NCBI RefSeq assembly: GCF_031851795.1
Contig: NZ_CP134696.1
Location: 5,084,001 to 5,148,000, forward strand
DNA from: Pontibacter sp. G13
GTDB lineage: Bacteria; Bacteroidota; Bacteroidia; J057
DNA length: 64,000 nt
Direction of reading: 5' to 3'
The notes beneath the pieces were generated by a model. It was not told the origin of the DNA, did no database searches, and was given only the letters and a program-made list of their open reading frames with translations. Numbering within the stretch: position 1 is the first letter of the stretch; each line of letters starts with the position of its first letter. Below are positions 1 through 7,171 of this stretch, piece after piece. Position numbers and translations under genes: made by a program.

Positions 1-1
1 A

Positions 2-1093
2 AATAGCCACAAAGCTGGTAATTATCCCCAATTTCTCCTGCTTTTCCTTTGGCTTGTGATGTGCCAAACCGGCTGCTCACCTAGGCAGCAAGCGGACGCT
101 GACCCAAACGATAACATGAAAACCGTCACCGAATCAGGACTGCCTATTCTTCATCAGGCGATCATGGACCGTGATCTGGATCGAGTTCAGGAGCTTATCG
201 AGGAAGGCGCTGACGTCAATCAGCTCGACCCCAAGATGGGCAATGCGCCTTTGCATATCGCCGCCCAATGTGACGATGCCAGATTCATCGAGCTTCTGCT
301 GAAAGCGGGTGCTTTCGTCAATTTGCAAACCCCTCGTGCTGGCCATACACCGCTCATGGTTGCGACTTGGTACAGCAAACCCGACAATATTCAAGCGTTG
401 CTCAAAGCAGCCGACATCAATCTCTATGCTCGAACTCCCTATGGGGGAGCGATGGCCCGAGATATGATCGGAGGCTGGGACAAGCATCCTGATGAAAATG
501 ATCTGCGCAGAAATCAGGAGATGGAGGAGATTTTGGATGCGTATGAAGAGAATCTCCATGCCCGGATTGAAACCCAGAAAATCTATCAAACGGTCATCGA
601 TACGGCTTTATCCCTCTCCGAAAAAGAAACGCAGGTTGCCAAACTGATCCAAGCGGGAGAACCCGTAAATACTGAATCATTTGTTATTGGCACGGGAAAT
701 GATCGTCATTCCCCATTGCTGGTGGCTGCTCGGGAGAATTATCCCAACATGGTCCAAATGCTCTTGGATGCTGGTGCCGACATTGGCCAAAGAGGCTACA
801 TGATGAATGCCATTCCGTTTCACAAGGCGGGATACATGGGCAATCCAGAGGTCATGGAGCTTCTGGTCAACCATCCCGATGCGCAGAACTTCATCAACGA
901 CCCCGGTCCCAACAATGGATACACACCGCTTCACGATGCGATCTGGCACGGCAATGCTGCTGCTGCGAAAATCCTCATCGATGCAGGAGCAGATTTATCT
1001 GCCAAGAACTATGAAGGGGACACCCCGTTGGATTTGGCTCGGCGCTACCAGTATCAGGATATCGTGGAGATGATTTTGGGGAAAGGAGCGTAG
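2..1093 (+). CDS. Ankyrin-repeat lipoprotein, 5' end outside window
   Basis: The frame is open from the first bases of the window, so the true start probably lies upstream. Ahead of the GTG/ATG at 56-61 it encodes a hydrophobic run (FLLLFLWLV), then QTGC with the Cys codon at 74-76. This looks like the end of a lipoprotein signal peptide, although Gln at -3 is not ideal. The mature part holds about four or five ankyrin repeats, recognisable by APLHIAAQ, TPLMVAT, SPLLVAA and YTPLHDAI, each followed by a helix ending in AGAD or similar. Ankyrin arrays bind proteins, and the target here is unknown. A helical insert without repeats (about residues 140-200) separates the N- and C-terminal blocks. 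A GTG or ATG start at 56 or 59 would remove the signal peptide and is less likely. Confidence 0.8.
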   Translation, partial: NSHKAGNYPQFLLLFLWLVMCQTGCSPRQQADADPNDNMKTVTESGLPILHQAIMDRDLDRVQELIEEGADVNQLDPKMGNAPLHIAAQCDDARFIELLLKAGAFVNLQTPRAGHTPLMVATWYSKPDNIQALLKAADINLYARTPYGGAMARDMIGGWDKHPDENDLRRNQEMEEILDAYEENLHARIETQKIYQTVIDTALSLSEKETQVAKLIQAGEPVNTESFVIGTGNDRHSPLLVAARENYPNMVQMLLDAGADIGQRGYMMNAIPFHKAGYMGNPEVMELLVNHPDAQNFINDPGPNNGYTPLHDAIWHGNAAAAKILIDAGADLSAKNYEGDTPLDLARRYQYQDIVEMILGKGA

Positions 1094-1195
1094 GTTTTTT
1101 TTATGAAAAATCTATGTTTTAGTATTGTTCTGGAAGTTGATGTGATTCAACTTGCATCTTAGCAAAGATCAGGTCAAATATATTCAACCAACCAA

Positions 1196-1684
1196 ATGGC
1201 CATGAACACAATTCCCCTAACCCTAAATCTCACCCAATTTCTCCAAACCGGCAAATTCGGTTTCATCCCCCTCGGAATCTCAAAGTCAGAACTTGAAACC
1301 CAAGGATTTCCTCCAGAAGATTGGGGAGGGGCCAAATCCAAAGCGAAGGCCGGCGTTTGGCGGTATGGCAATTTCGAGCTTCACTTCGACAGAGAAGATC
1401 GGCTTAAAATGATTTTCAATGATTATTTGGACGAACTTGATGGAGGACAAAGCATCAAGATTGAAGATTACTGGATACTGGAACATGGCACTCCTACCAT
1501 TCTTGAGGTGATGGCAAGTTTGAATAATCTGGATATCAATTTCTCCCGAAAGTCCAATGAGTTCGACCAGATTCTGCTGACTACCGAGCATGGGATTACG
1601 ATGTCTTTTGAGGATGAAGATGGCGCTTGTCTTATTTTTGCAATTAGTCAAGAAAGCCACCCCGCACCAGTAGGAGGAGAATAA
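1196..1684 (+). CDS. Hypothetical protein, 162 aa
   Basis: I do not recognise this family. The protein is soluble, acidic and lacks a signal peptide or membrane segment. It alternates short beta-like stretches (VWRYGNFELHF, ITMSFEDEDGACLIFAI) with polar loops, as in a small alpha/beta fold. Two ATG codons (1196 and 1202) are two codons apart and either could start translation. Its size, acidity and solitary position resemble immunity-like or housekeeping accessory proteins, but nothing in the sequence proves that. It lies 102 nt after the ankyrin gene and 236 nt before acnB, both on the same strand. No promoter or terminator was identified around it. Confidence 0.6.
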   Translation: MAMNTIPLTLNLTQFLQTGKFGFIPLGISKSELETQGFPPEDWGGAKSKAKAGVWRYGNFELHFDREDRLKMIFNDYLDELDGGQSIKIEDYWILEHGTPTILEVMASLNNLDINFSRKSNEFDQILLTTEHGITMSFEDEDGACLIFAISQESHPAPVGGE

Positions 1685-1920
1685 TCTTTCAAGCTTATCG
1701 GGGGCTACAAATTTCCATTTTTCTGGAATAGAAATCTTTTCTGGGGGATGATTTTGTATACCCATTCTTTCCTTAGTGACCCTCAAAAACATCTTTGCCA
1801 GTGAGAATTCGTATAAGGGGTTCTTCCAGATAAAATTAGGAAGTTAGAAAACTGCTTTTTTGCTGTCTATTTTTTAATTTCGCGCACTCAAGAGAGCTTG
1901 ATTGTCTCATTTCCAATCGA

Positions 1921-4734
1921 ATGACACCCTTTATGAGTAGATATAGTGAATACCTCAACGAAATTGAAGTAAGGAAAGGTGAATCCCTTCATCCGAAGCC
2001 GATCGATAGTGCTGATTTGCTGTCCGAAATTATCGAGCAGATCAAAGATCCCAACCACGAGCACAGGTCGGATTCACTCAACTTCTTTATCTACAATGTT
2101 TTGCCGGGCACCACAAGTGCAGCCAAGGTCAAAGCGGCGTTTTTGAAAGAAATCATTCTCGGAGAAACAACTGTGGCTGAAATCTCCACTGAGTTTGCCT
2201 TCGAGCAATTGTCTCACATGAAGGGTGGGCCCTCCATCGAGGTGCTGTTGGATTTGGCTCTGGGACAGGACGAGGCTGTCGCAACAGCTGCCGCTGAAGT
2301 TCTCAAAACGCAAGTGTTCCTTTACGAGGCCGACATGGAGCGTTTGGAGAAGGCTTTCAACGATGGTAGCGCAATCGCCAAAGACATCATCGAAAGCTAC
2401 GCCCAAGCTGAATTCTTCACCAAGCTTCCTGAGCTGCCAGAGACCATCGAATTGGTCACCTTCGTAGCTGGGGTAGGGGATATCTCCACCGACTTGCTCT
2501 CTCCCGGTAGTGATGCTCACTCCCGCTCCGACCGTGAGTTGCATGGCCAGTCCATGTTCGAGCACAACAAGGAAAAGCAGCAAGCATTGCTAGACCTGCA
2601 AGCTCAGCACCCTGACAAACGCGTCATGCTGGTCGCCGAAAAAGGCACCATGGGCGTAGGTTCTTCCCGTATGTCCGGCGTCAACAACGTGGCGCTCTGG
2701 ATCGGAAAGCAAGCCAGCGAATACGTTCCATTTATCAATATCGCTCCCGTAGTTGCAGGTACCAATGGTATCTCCCCGATCTTCCTCACAACTGTAGGCG
2801 TAACGGGTGGTATCGGATTGGACCTGAAAAACTGGGTGAAAAAATATGACGACGCCGGAAACTTGGTCGTCGACGAGGAAGGCGAACCTGTATTGGAGCA
2901 GTCTTACTCTGTGGATACAGGCACTGTCCTGACCATCAACACCAAGACCAAGAAGCTCTACGAAGGCGACAAAGAGCTGATGGACATTTCTTCCGCATTT
3001 ACTCCTCAAAAGATGGAGTTCATGAAGGCAGGAGGTTCCTACGCGATTGTCTTCGGTAAAAAATTGCAGGCCTTCGCGGCAAAAACACTGGGTAAGGACG
3101 TCATTCCAGTCTTTGCTCCTTCCAAAGAAATTTCCCACGAAGGTCAAGGCCTGACCGCTGTTGAGAAGATCTTCAACAAAAACGCAGTCGGTACTTCCGG
3201 TGCTACTTTGCACGCTGGATCTTATGTCCGTGTGGAGGTAAACATCGTCGGTTCTCAGGACACCACGGGTCTGATGACTTCCCAAGAATTGGAGATGATG
3301 GCTGCTACCGTGATCTCTCCGATCGTAGATGGCGGTTACCAGTCTGGTTGCCACACGGCATCTGTTTGGGATAAAAAATCTCAAGAGAATATTCCACGGT
3401 TGATGAAGTTCATGAACGACTTCGGTCTGATCACGGCTCGTCACCCAGAACACAAATACCACCCGTTGACGGACGTTATTCACAAGGTCCTCAACGATAT
3501 CACCATCGATGACTGGGCGATCATCATCGGCGGTGACTCCCACACCCGTATGTCCAAAGGGGTTGCATTTGGTGCTGACTCCGGTACTGTGGCACTTGCA
3601 TTGGCTACTGGTGAGGCTTCCATGCCGATTCCTGAGTCTGTCAAGGTGACTTTCAAAGGTGAAATGAAAGACCACATGGACTTCCGGGATGTTGTGCATG
3701 CCACCCAGTCTCAGATGTTGAAGCAATTCAAAGGTGAAAACGTCTTCCAAGGACGGATCATCGAGGTTCACATCGGTACCCTTCCTTCGGATCAGGCATT
3801 TACCTTCACCGACTGGACGGCAGAGATGAAGGCCAAGGCTTCTATCTGTATCTCTCAGGACGACACCTTGATCGAATCTCTGGAAATCGCCAAAGGGCGT
3901 ATCCAGATCATGATCGACAAGGGCATGGACAACGAGCAGCAAGTACTTCAAGGCCTTATCGACAAGGCAAACAAGCGTATCGAGGAGATTCGTTCCGGCG
4001 AAAAACCACCGCTTACGCCAGATGAAAACGCCAAGTACTACGCGGAATTTGTCGTGGATCTGGACATCATCGATGAGCCGATGATCGCCGACCCAGACGT
4101 AAACAACGAAGATGTGTCCAAGCGCTACACGCACGACACCATTCGTGAGCTGTCCTTCTATGGAGGAGATAAGCACGTAGATCTTGGGTTCGTAGGATCT
4201 TGCATGGTCCACAAAGGCGATATCAAGATCGTATCCAAAATGCTCAAGAATCTCGAAGAGCAGTACGGAAAGGTTGAGTTCAAAGCGCCATTGGTAGTAA
4301 CTGCACCGACCTACAACATCATCGACGAACTCAAAGAAGAGGGTGACTGGGAAATTCTCCAGAAATACTCTGGCTTCGAATTCGACGATTCTGCTCCGAA
4401 GAGCGTTGCGCGTACCGAATACGACAACATCTTGTACCTTGAGCGTCCCGGCTGTAACCTCTGTATGGGTAACCAAGAGAAAGCCGCGAAAGGGGATACC
4501 GTCATGGCGACTTCCACGCGTCTGTTCCAAGGCCGTGTCGTGAAGGATTCCGATCGCAAGAAAGGGGAATCTCTGCTGGCATCTACGCCTGTAGTTGTTC
4601 TCTCCGCGATCTTGGGTAGAACTCCGACTATGGAAGAATACCGAGTGGCGGTCAACGGAATCAAGTTGACACAGTTTGCGCCTCCATTGAAGCAAATGAC
4701 TTCTAAGCCGGGCGGACACCTGTTGTCTTACTAA
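1921..4734 (+). CDS. acnB: Bifunctional aconitate hydratase 2 / 2-methylisocitrate dehydratase
   Basis: AcnB interconverts citrate and isocitrate in the TCA cycle and can also act on 2-methylisocitrate. At 937 aa it is slightly longer than the enterobacterial enzyme (about 865 aa). The N-terminal 160 residues form the HEAT-like helical domain typical of the B type. The three [4Fe-4S] ligands are visible: Cys761 in GSCMVHKG, and Cys845 and Cys848 in PGCNLCMGNQ. Active-site segments GGDSHTRM and MGVGSSRMSG are intact. The ATG at 1921 gives a normal N terminus. A second in-frame ATG four codons on (1933) is an alternative. The gene is monocistronic, with a strong terminator 28 nt after the stop. 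The long frame on the opposite strand is a coding shadow. Confidence 0.97.
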   Translation: MTPFMSRYSEYLNEIEVRKGESLHPKPIDSADLLSEIIEQIKDPNHEHRSDSLNFFIYNVLPGTTSAAKVKAAFLKEIILGETTVAEISTEFAFEQLSHMKGGPSIEVLLDLALGQDEAVATAAAEVLKTQVFLYEADMERLEKAFNDGSAIAKDIIESYAQAEFFTKLPELPETIELVTFVAGVGDISTDLLSPGSDAHSRSDRELHGQSMFEHNKEKQQALLDLQAQHPDKRVMLVAEKGTMGVGSSRMSGVNNVALWIGKQASEYVPFINIAPVVAGTNGISPIFLTTVGVTGGIGLDLKNWVKKYDDAGNLVVDEEGEPVLEQSYSVDTGTVLTINTKTKKLYEGDKELMDISSAFTPQKMEFMKAGGSYAIVFGKKLQAFAAKTLGKDVIPVFAPSKEISHEGQGLTAVEKIFNKNAVGTSGATLHAGSYVRVEVNIVGSQDTTGLMTSQELEMMAATVISPIVDGGYQSGCHTASVWDKKSQENIPRLMKFMNDFGLITARHPEHKYHPLTDVIHKVLNDITIDDWAIIIGGDSHTRMSKGVAFGADSGTVALALATGEASMPIPESVKVTFKGEMKDHMDFRDVVHATQSQMLKQFKGENVFQGRIIEVHIGTLPSDQAFTFTDWTAEMKAKASICISQDDTLIESLEIAKGRIQIMIDKGMDNEQQVLQGLIDKANKRIEEIRSGEKPPLTPDENAKYYAEFVVDLDIIDEPMIADPDVNNEDVSKRYTHDTIRELSFYGGDKHVDLGFVGSCMVHKGDIKIVSKMLKNLEEQYGKVEFKAPLVVTAPTYNIIDELKEEGDWEILQKYSGFEFDDSAPKSVARTEYDNILYLERPGCNLCMGNQEKAAKGDTVMATSTRLFQGRVVKDSDRKKGESLLASTPVVVLSAILGRTPTMEEYRVAVNGIKLTQFAPPLKQMTSKPGGHLLSY

Positions 4735-4761
4735 TCTGAGCCTAAAGGCCCATTGAAATAT

Positions 4762-4806
4762 GTGCCGCTTACCGATGCTTTGCATGGGTAAGCGGCACTT
4801 CTTTTT
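4762..4806 (+). terminator. Rho-independent terminator of acnB
   Basis: A perfect 12-bp stem (GTGCCGCTTACC at 4762-4773 with its complement at 4787-4798) closes a 13-nt loop and is followed by TTCTTTTTG. It lies just after the acnB stop. Confidence 0.92.
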
Positions 4807-4924
4807 GATAGAGGTCGGTCTACTTGTCCTCGTTTTTTGGTAGAAAATAATGAGGAATGAATGCTGACTTTGGGAAGAACTTGATTGGTCCTAGGGTGAG
4901 TAAAAAGTGATTGGGAATACCGAA

Positions 4925-5650
4925 TCAGGATTGGCCAAATCGATACTCAATATTCATCCCGATGTGTGCGGTGTTTCGAGAAACTTCCACGCTGCTGCGT
5001 ACATTACTTTGCCGCCTCGCATAGAGGTACTGATCAAATTGGGCACTTAAAACCAACGCCAACCGTCGTATCGGCAGCCATCTGAAAAATATCTGGCCAC
5101 TCAATCCCCAGTCAAAGGCATACCTTCTTTCTAACACTAGATCGTAGGTGCCAAACTCCCATTCAAAATGGTCAAATCCCAACCGAAGGATGGGGCCTGC
5201 GTTCCATCCGAATTGTTGGTTTTGTTGTGGATAAAGTGGAGTATGCTTCCCAATCAGGTAGGCTAATTGATGATTAACGGAGTACTTTGGATAAACCCCC
5301 CTTTCAATCAAACCGATCTGCGGAGCTTCAGGAGGGATTCCCCCCTCCCTAAGCCTTCCGATTTCATTAAATCCACTAAGGGTATATTGAGCTTCCATCT
5401 GCCATTGGTTCTTTTTCAGCAAGCGCTGGTATTTGAGATGTATGCTCTTGTGCGAAAGGTACAATTGACTAAATCCCGCCATCGGTCTGATAGGGCCCCA
5501 TTTAGGTTGATGGGAGTAGCTCATGCCGATGGAGAATGACTGGAAGTAGACCGGATTTTCCTGCCCTAATGCTTCTCCCGAGCTCAGGCAGCATGTAAAG
5601 GTGAAGAGGAGTGAGGATATAAAGGCCGAAATGGGGAATTTTACTTCCAT
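4925..5650 (-). CDS. Secreted/outer-membrane beta-barrel-like protein
   Basis: The first ~29 residues form a signal peptide (a basic start, then ISSLLFTFTCCLSSG, with likely cleavage after EALGQ). The 241-aa product shows alternating aromatic and polar strands (for example HFEWEFGTYDLVLERRYAF and GMNIEYRFGQS) and ends close to a terminal Phe, as outer-membrane barrels do. The length fits an 8-10 strand barrel. No specific family is recognised. A transport, adhesion or structural role cannot be chosen from sequence. It converges with acnB across a 190-nt gap that contains the acnB terminator. Confidence 0.75.
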   Translation of the reverse strand: MEVKFPISAFISSLLFTFTCCLSSGEALGQENPVYFQSFSIGMSYSHQPKWGPIRPMAGFSQLYLSHKSIHLKYQRLLKKNQWQMEAQYTLSGFNEIGRLREGGIPPEAPQIGLIERGVYPKYSVNHQLAYLIGKHTPLYPQQNQQFGWNAGPILRLGFDHFEWEFGTYDLVLERRYAFDWGLSGQIFFRWLPIRRLALVLSAQFDQYLYARRQSNVRSSVEVSRNTAHIGMNIEYRFGQS

Positions 5651-5832
5651 GATGTGATTGGTTTGTATTTCTGTTTGGTTTAGTACTGTAAATTAAAGTA
5701 ATGCTTTTTCACTTTTTGCTGATATGAAAGCTTGATTCTTTGACACGAATCTGGATTACATGTTCAAAAGTGATTTCAAGGATCCTGAGCGGCACTCCTG
5801 TTTTGAGAAATCTCTAAATCCAAGTTCATGTC

Positions 5833-5991
5833 TTGTTGCTGGGGACGCTAATCTTCTGGGGATTTACGGTAGATAGAATGGTCAGCCGTCGTGCTGATGG
5901 AAAGCCCAATAAGCAGCTCGTGATCGGATTGGGGACGGAGTTGGTCTTGGGAGGATTGAATGCCTTGGGACTCGTCAGTATGTTGGGATAG
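5833..5991 (+). CDS. Candidate small membrane protein (about 52 aa), possibly a gene remnant
   Basis: This frame is too short for routine gene calling. After an in-frame stop at 5815-5817 it runs to TAG at 5989-5991 and encodes two hydrophobic segments (LLLGTLIFWGF and LVLGGLNALGLVSML). A basic loop (MVSRRADGKPNKQ) separates them, giving a plausible two-helix hairpin. There is no ATG at the front: a TTG at 5833 or an internal ATG at 5878 would have to serve. A different frame upstream (ATG 5760) could be the original N terminus if a frameshift occurred. A strong terminator starts 30 nt after the stop, which supports transcription of this strand. It may therefore be a real small protein or the 3' end of a decayed gene. 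Confidence 0.4.
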   Translation: MLLGTLIFWGFTVDRMVSRRADGKPNKQLVIGLGTELVLGGLNALGLVSMLG

Positions 5992-6021
5992 TGCCCCTCG
6001 ATCCCATCCGGATGCATGCGG

Positions 6022-6057
6022 GGTGGTTTCGAATAAGGTATTCGGGACCACCTTTTC
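6022..6057 (+). terminator. Rho-independent terminator after the small ORF
   Basis: The arms at 6022-6035 and 6039-6052 pair over 14 bp (two G-U pairs) around a 3-nt loop and are followed by TTTT. No other + strand gene lies upstream, so it most likely ends the small-ORF transcript. Confidence 0.75.
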
Positions 6058-6197
6058 TAATCTCGCTTTTGGGAGTGCATTCAGAATGATTCGCTATGTT
6101 TAAGTAGTTCATCCAAATTAATCGTGATTCTTGTGTTGCTCGAACCTCAGGTAAATCCTCGATAAAACATGAGGAATCACTTGATCAAACCGTGAAT

Positions 6198-6434
6198 ATG
6201 GGATCGACGAACGAAATTATAAAGATGATAAACGAGCTCAGTTTCGGAGAAAGACTGAAAATTGTTGAAGAGATTCTTCGGGGGATACGTGAAAACAATG
6301 CATTTCCCCCAAAGGAGCCCTTTTCGAAGGAACCAGCCATTTTAAAGCTTGCTGGTATTTTTTCGGTTAAGGAAGCCGCGGAATTTAGGCAAGCGATCCC
6401 TGAAACTCGAAAAATAGACCCCAATGAATGGTGA
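6198..6434 (+). CDS. Orphan VapB-like antitoxin
   Basis: The 78-aa protein begins with a helical segment (EIIKMINELSFGERLKIVEE) and ends in AGIFSVKEAAEFRQAIPE...RKIDPNEW. This closing pattern is one I associate with Bacteroidota antitoxins that precede PIN-domain toxins. Such antitoxins bind DNA and neutralise the RNase. The TGA stop overlaps the start of a 19-codon frame encoding the first residues of a PIN domain, so the original pair was translationally coupled. The toxin itself is gone. The gene may start at GTG 6192 or ATG 6198; ATG is preferred. An orphan antitoxin may persist neutrally or protect against a homologous toxin elsewhere. Confidence 0.7.
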   Translation: MGSTNEIIKMINELSFGERLKIVEEILRGIRENNAFPPKEPFSKEPAILKLAGIFSVKEAAEFRQAIPETRKIDPNEW

Positions 6435-6483
6435 TTATATTCTGGATGCTAATGTGATCATCAATCTTTGTCCAACCTCATGA
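6424..6483 (+). pseudogene. VapC (PIN-domain toxin) remnant, first ~15 codons only
   Basis: An ATG at 6424, inside the end of the antitoxin gene, opens a 19-residue frame reading MNGDYILDANVIINL and then CPTS and a stop. YILDANVIINL matches the first strand and the first catalytic Asp of PIN-domain RNases. The rest of the expected ~130 residues is missing. The frame closes over the start codon of the acetyltransferase gene (ATG 6480). The break most simply marks a deletion that fused the toxin start to the DNA ahead of the acetyltransferase. The remaining peptide cannot be an active RNase. Confidence 0.72.
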
Positions 6484-6860
6484 ATATCCGAATCTCCCCA
6501 TACCATCCCGAGCAAGATTATTCCCAATTACTGGAGGTCATCCGAGGGGAAGGGGAGGAGTGGCGGGATTATCTGACTGCAGCATATCGGCTCAGACTTG
6601 CTGAATCGATCACCTACGTGGCATTTGCGGATGGGGAATTGTGTGGCTATGTGCGATCGATGAATGATGCGGGATTCTTTGTCTGGGTCATCGATCTTTT
6701 GGTGGATCGGCGATTTCGGGGGCATTCGATTGGGCGGCTGCTGATGGAGCGTGTGCGGCAAGATTATCCCGAGCAGGAAATTTTCGTCATGTCCGATGTG
6801 GATGCATACTACACCAAGCTCGGTTATCGGAAGGAAGGCTCTATTTTCAAGGTCCAATAG
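6480..6860 (+). CDS. GNAT-family N-acetyltransferase
   Basis: The 126-aa protein has the GNAT order of elements: an N-terminal strand and helix, a central segment YVAFADGELCGYVR, then motif A (VIDLLVDRRFRGHSIGRLL) with the R-G-H-S-I-G pyrophosphate loop for acetyl-CoA. It ends with DAYYTKLGYRKEG, the usual beta6-beta7 region. The acetyl acceptor is unknown. ATG 6480 gives a compact N terminus. An upstream TTG (6468) lies within the toxin remnant and is less likely. With the toxin deleted, the gene sits directly behind the antitoxin and may now be transcribed from the antitoxin promoter. Confidence 0.85.
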   Translation: MNIRISPYHPEQDYSQLLEVIRGEGEEWRDYLTAAYRLRLAESITYVAFADGELCGYVRSMNDAGFFVWVIDLLVDRRFRGHSIGRLLMERVRQDYPEQEIFVMSDVDAYYTKLGYRKEGSIFKVQ

Positions 6861-6877
6861 CGTCCATGGACCCACTC

Positions 6878-7108
6878 AGGTGCGGCTGGCTGGTGCGGCG
6901 TGAAGGGGCTGAAGGGGTAGTCGGAGCGACTCGCCTACTTATCTGGAGCATTCATTGGATTTCGGATCGCAGCCTGAGTGGCAGAACCCTCTTCCTCCGA
7001 CCGAAGCGATCGCGTAGCCCGTAAGCACCTGACCCGGCGACGATCCTGCCAAGAGGTGCCCAAAAACTCAAGCACGCCGGGGCACGCCCAAATCTCCTCA
7101 TATATTCC
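6878..7108 (-). repeat. Dispersed repeat family, copy A
   Basis: Read on the minus strand, this 231-bp element contains the blocks TTTGGGCGTGCCCCGGCGTG, TCGCCGGGTC, GATCGCTTCGGTCGG and CAGCCGCACCT in that order. The same blocks recur in three other places in the window (16.7, 19.8 and 47.2 kb). It fills the gap between the convergent acetyltransferase and TPR lipoprotein genes and abuts the terminator of the latter. No conserved reading frame links the copies, so it is better seen as a non-coding repeat. Confidence 0.8.
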
Positions 7109-7110
7109 GC

Positions 7111-7151
7111 CAAAAAAATAAAGCGGCTGCCTCGTGATGAAGCAGCCGCTT
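7111..7151 (-). terminator. Rho-independent terminator of the TPR lipoprotein gene
   Basis: On the minus strand a 10-bp GC-rich stem (7121-7130 with 7142-7151) is followed by a run of T residues (A-run at 7112-7118 on the plus strand). Confidence 0.9.
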
Positions 7152-7171
7152 TTGTATTTGATCAGGTTCGA

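Noticed and set aside
2590-4785. 731-codon open frame on the minus strand opposite acnB
   Set aside because: It is a shadow of the strongly coding plus strand. The peptide has no domain-like or signal features, while the plus frame is a full aconitase.
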